NCBI RefSeq assembly: GCF_007000325.2
Contig: NZ_CP117267.1
Span: 186,001-250,000 of the forward strand
Origin: Rhizobium rhododendri
GTDB taxonomy: Bacteria > Pseudomonadota > Alphaproteobacteria > Rhizobiales > Rhizobiaceae
Direction: 5' to 3'
DNA: 64,000 nucleotides
The notes under the pieces were generated by a model. That model had not been told where the DNA came from. It made no database searches and worked only from the letters and a program-made list of their open reading frames with translations. Below, in pieces: positions 63,965 through 64,000 of the stretch. The translations under genes and the position numbers were made by a program. The first letter of the stretch is position 1. Every line of letters begins with the position of its first letter.

Positions 63965-64000
63965 ATGACCTTCGACAGGAGCTTCTTCAGCATTGGCCCA
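63965..64000 (+). CDS. aglG: Alpha-glucoside ABC transporter permease AglG, first 12 codons (cut by right edge)
   Basis: An open frame begins with ATG one base after the aglF stop (MTFDRSFFSIGP) and runs off the window. Position alone suggests the second permease, as in the agl operon of S. meliloti. Confidence 0.55.
   Translation, partial: MTFDRSFFSIGP

Overview
The window is about 64 kb of a high-GC alphaproteobacterial chromosome. Gene content and order match the chromosomal chemotaxis and flagellar supercluster of the Rhizobiaceae (Sinorhizobium, Rhizobium, Neorhizobium, Agrobacterium). Family markers are the icpA-cheS-cheY1-cheA-cheW-cheR-cheB-cheY2-cheD-cheT operon, the LuxR-type pair visN/visR, motB-motC-fliK with a separate motE, the orphan regulator rem, flaF/flbT instead of fliS/fliD, and an alpha-glucoside (agl) uptake operon just after the cluster, as I recall from S. 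meliloti. I assign the family, not the species.

Layout. 1-3.2 kb: edge of an unknown gene, a YbaL-type K+/H+ antiporter and a divergent small XRE regulator. 3.2-13.5 kb (+): chemotaxis operon ending in fliF. 13.8-15.3 kb (+): visN-visR master regulators. 15.4-16.9 kb (-): an HtrA/DegP protease. 17.3-22.5 kb (-): motA-fliM-fliN-fliG-flhB-unknown. 22.7-31.8 kb (+): flgF-fliI-unknown-flgB-flgC-fliE-flgG-flgA-flgI-motE-flgH-fliL-fliP. 31.9-33.8 kb (-): a TPR plus GT41 (O-GlcNAc-transferase-like) glycosyltransferase facing the flagellins. 34.1-39.8 kb (+): five tandem flagellin genes. 39.9-45.4 kb (+): small ORF, FliH-like protein, motB-motC-fliK, lytic transglycosylase. 45.7-46.4 kb: rem. 46.5-57.0 kb (+): flgE-flgK-flgL-flaF-flbT-flgD-fliQ-flhA-fliR-FliJ-like-rod-binding protein-FlgN-like-FliL-like. 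57.2-60.1 kb (+): Wzz/GumC-like protein and folD. 60.1-64 kb: aglR (-) and aglE-aglF-aglG (+, cut by the right edge).

The genes form a nearly complete swimming machine: a cytoplasmic receptor and two-CheY signalling pathway, switch, proton-driven stator with periplasmic MotC/MotE, export gate and ATPase, rod, rings, hook, hook-filament junction and filament. Control proteins lie in the same region: VisN/VisR, Rem, and FlaF/FlbT acting on flagellins.

Most notable: (1) four flagellin mRNA leaders can each form a hairpin that pairs the Shine-Dalgarno purines with an upstream TGTCCC arm, with a compensatory change in flaA, which makes a translational switch (perhaps FlbT-dependent) plausible; (2) an FlmG-like glycosyltransferase is divergent from the flagellins, with a perfect CRP-type palindrome in the shared intergenic region; (3) several poorly annotated proteins sit where FliH, FliJ, FlgN and a second FliL would be expected; (4) the globin-type sensor of IcpA has Glu at the proximal-His position; (5) a perfect 14-bp palindrome lies just before visN. 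I saw no CRISPR array, tRNA, rRNA, insertion sequence or phage gene.
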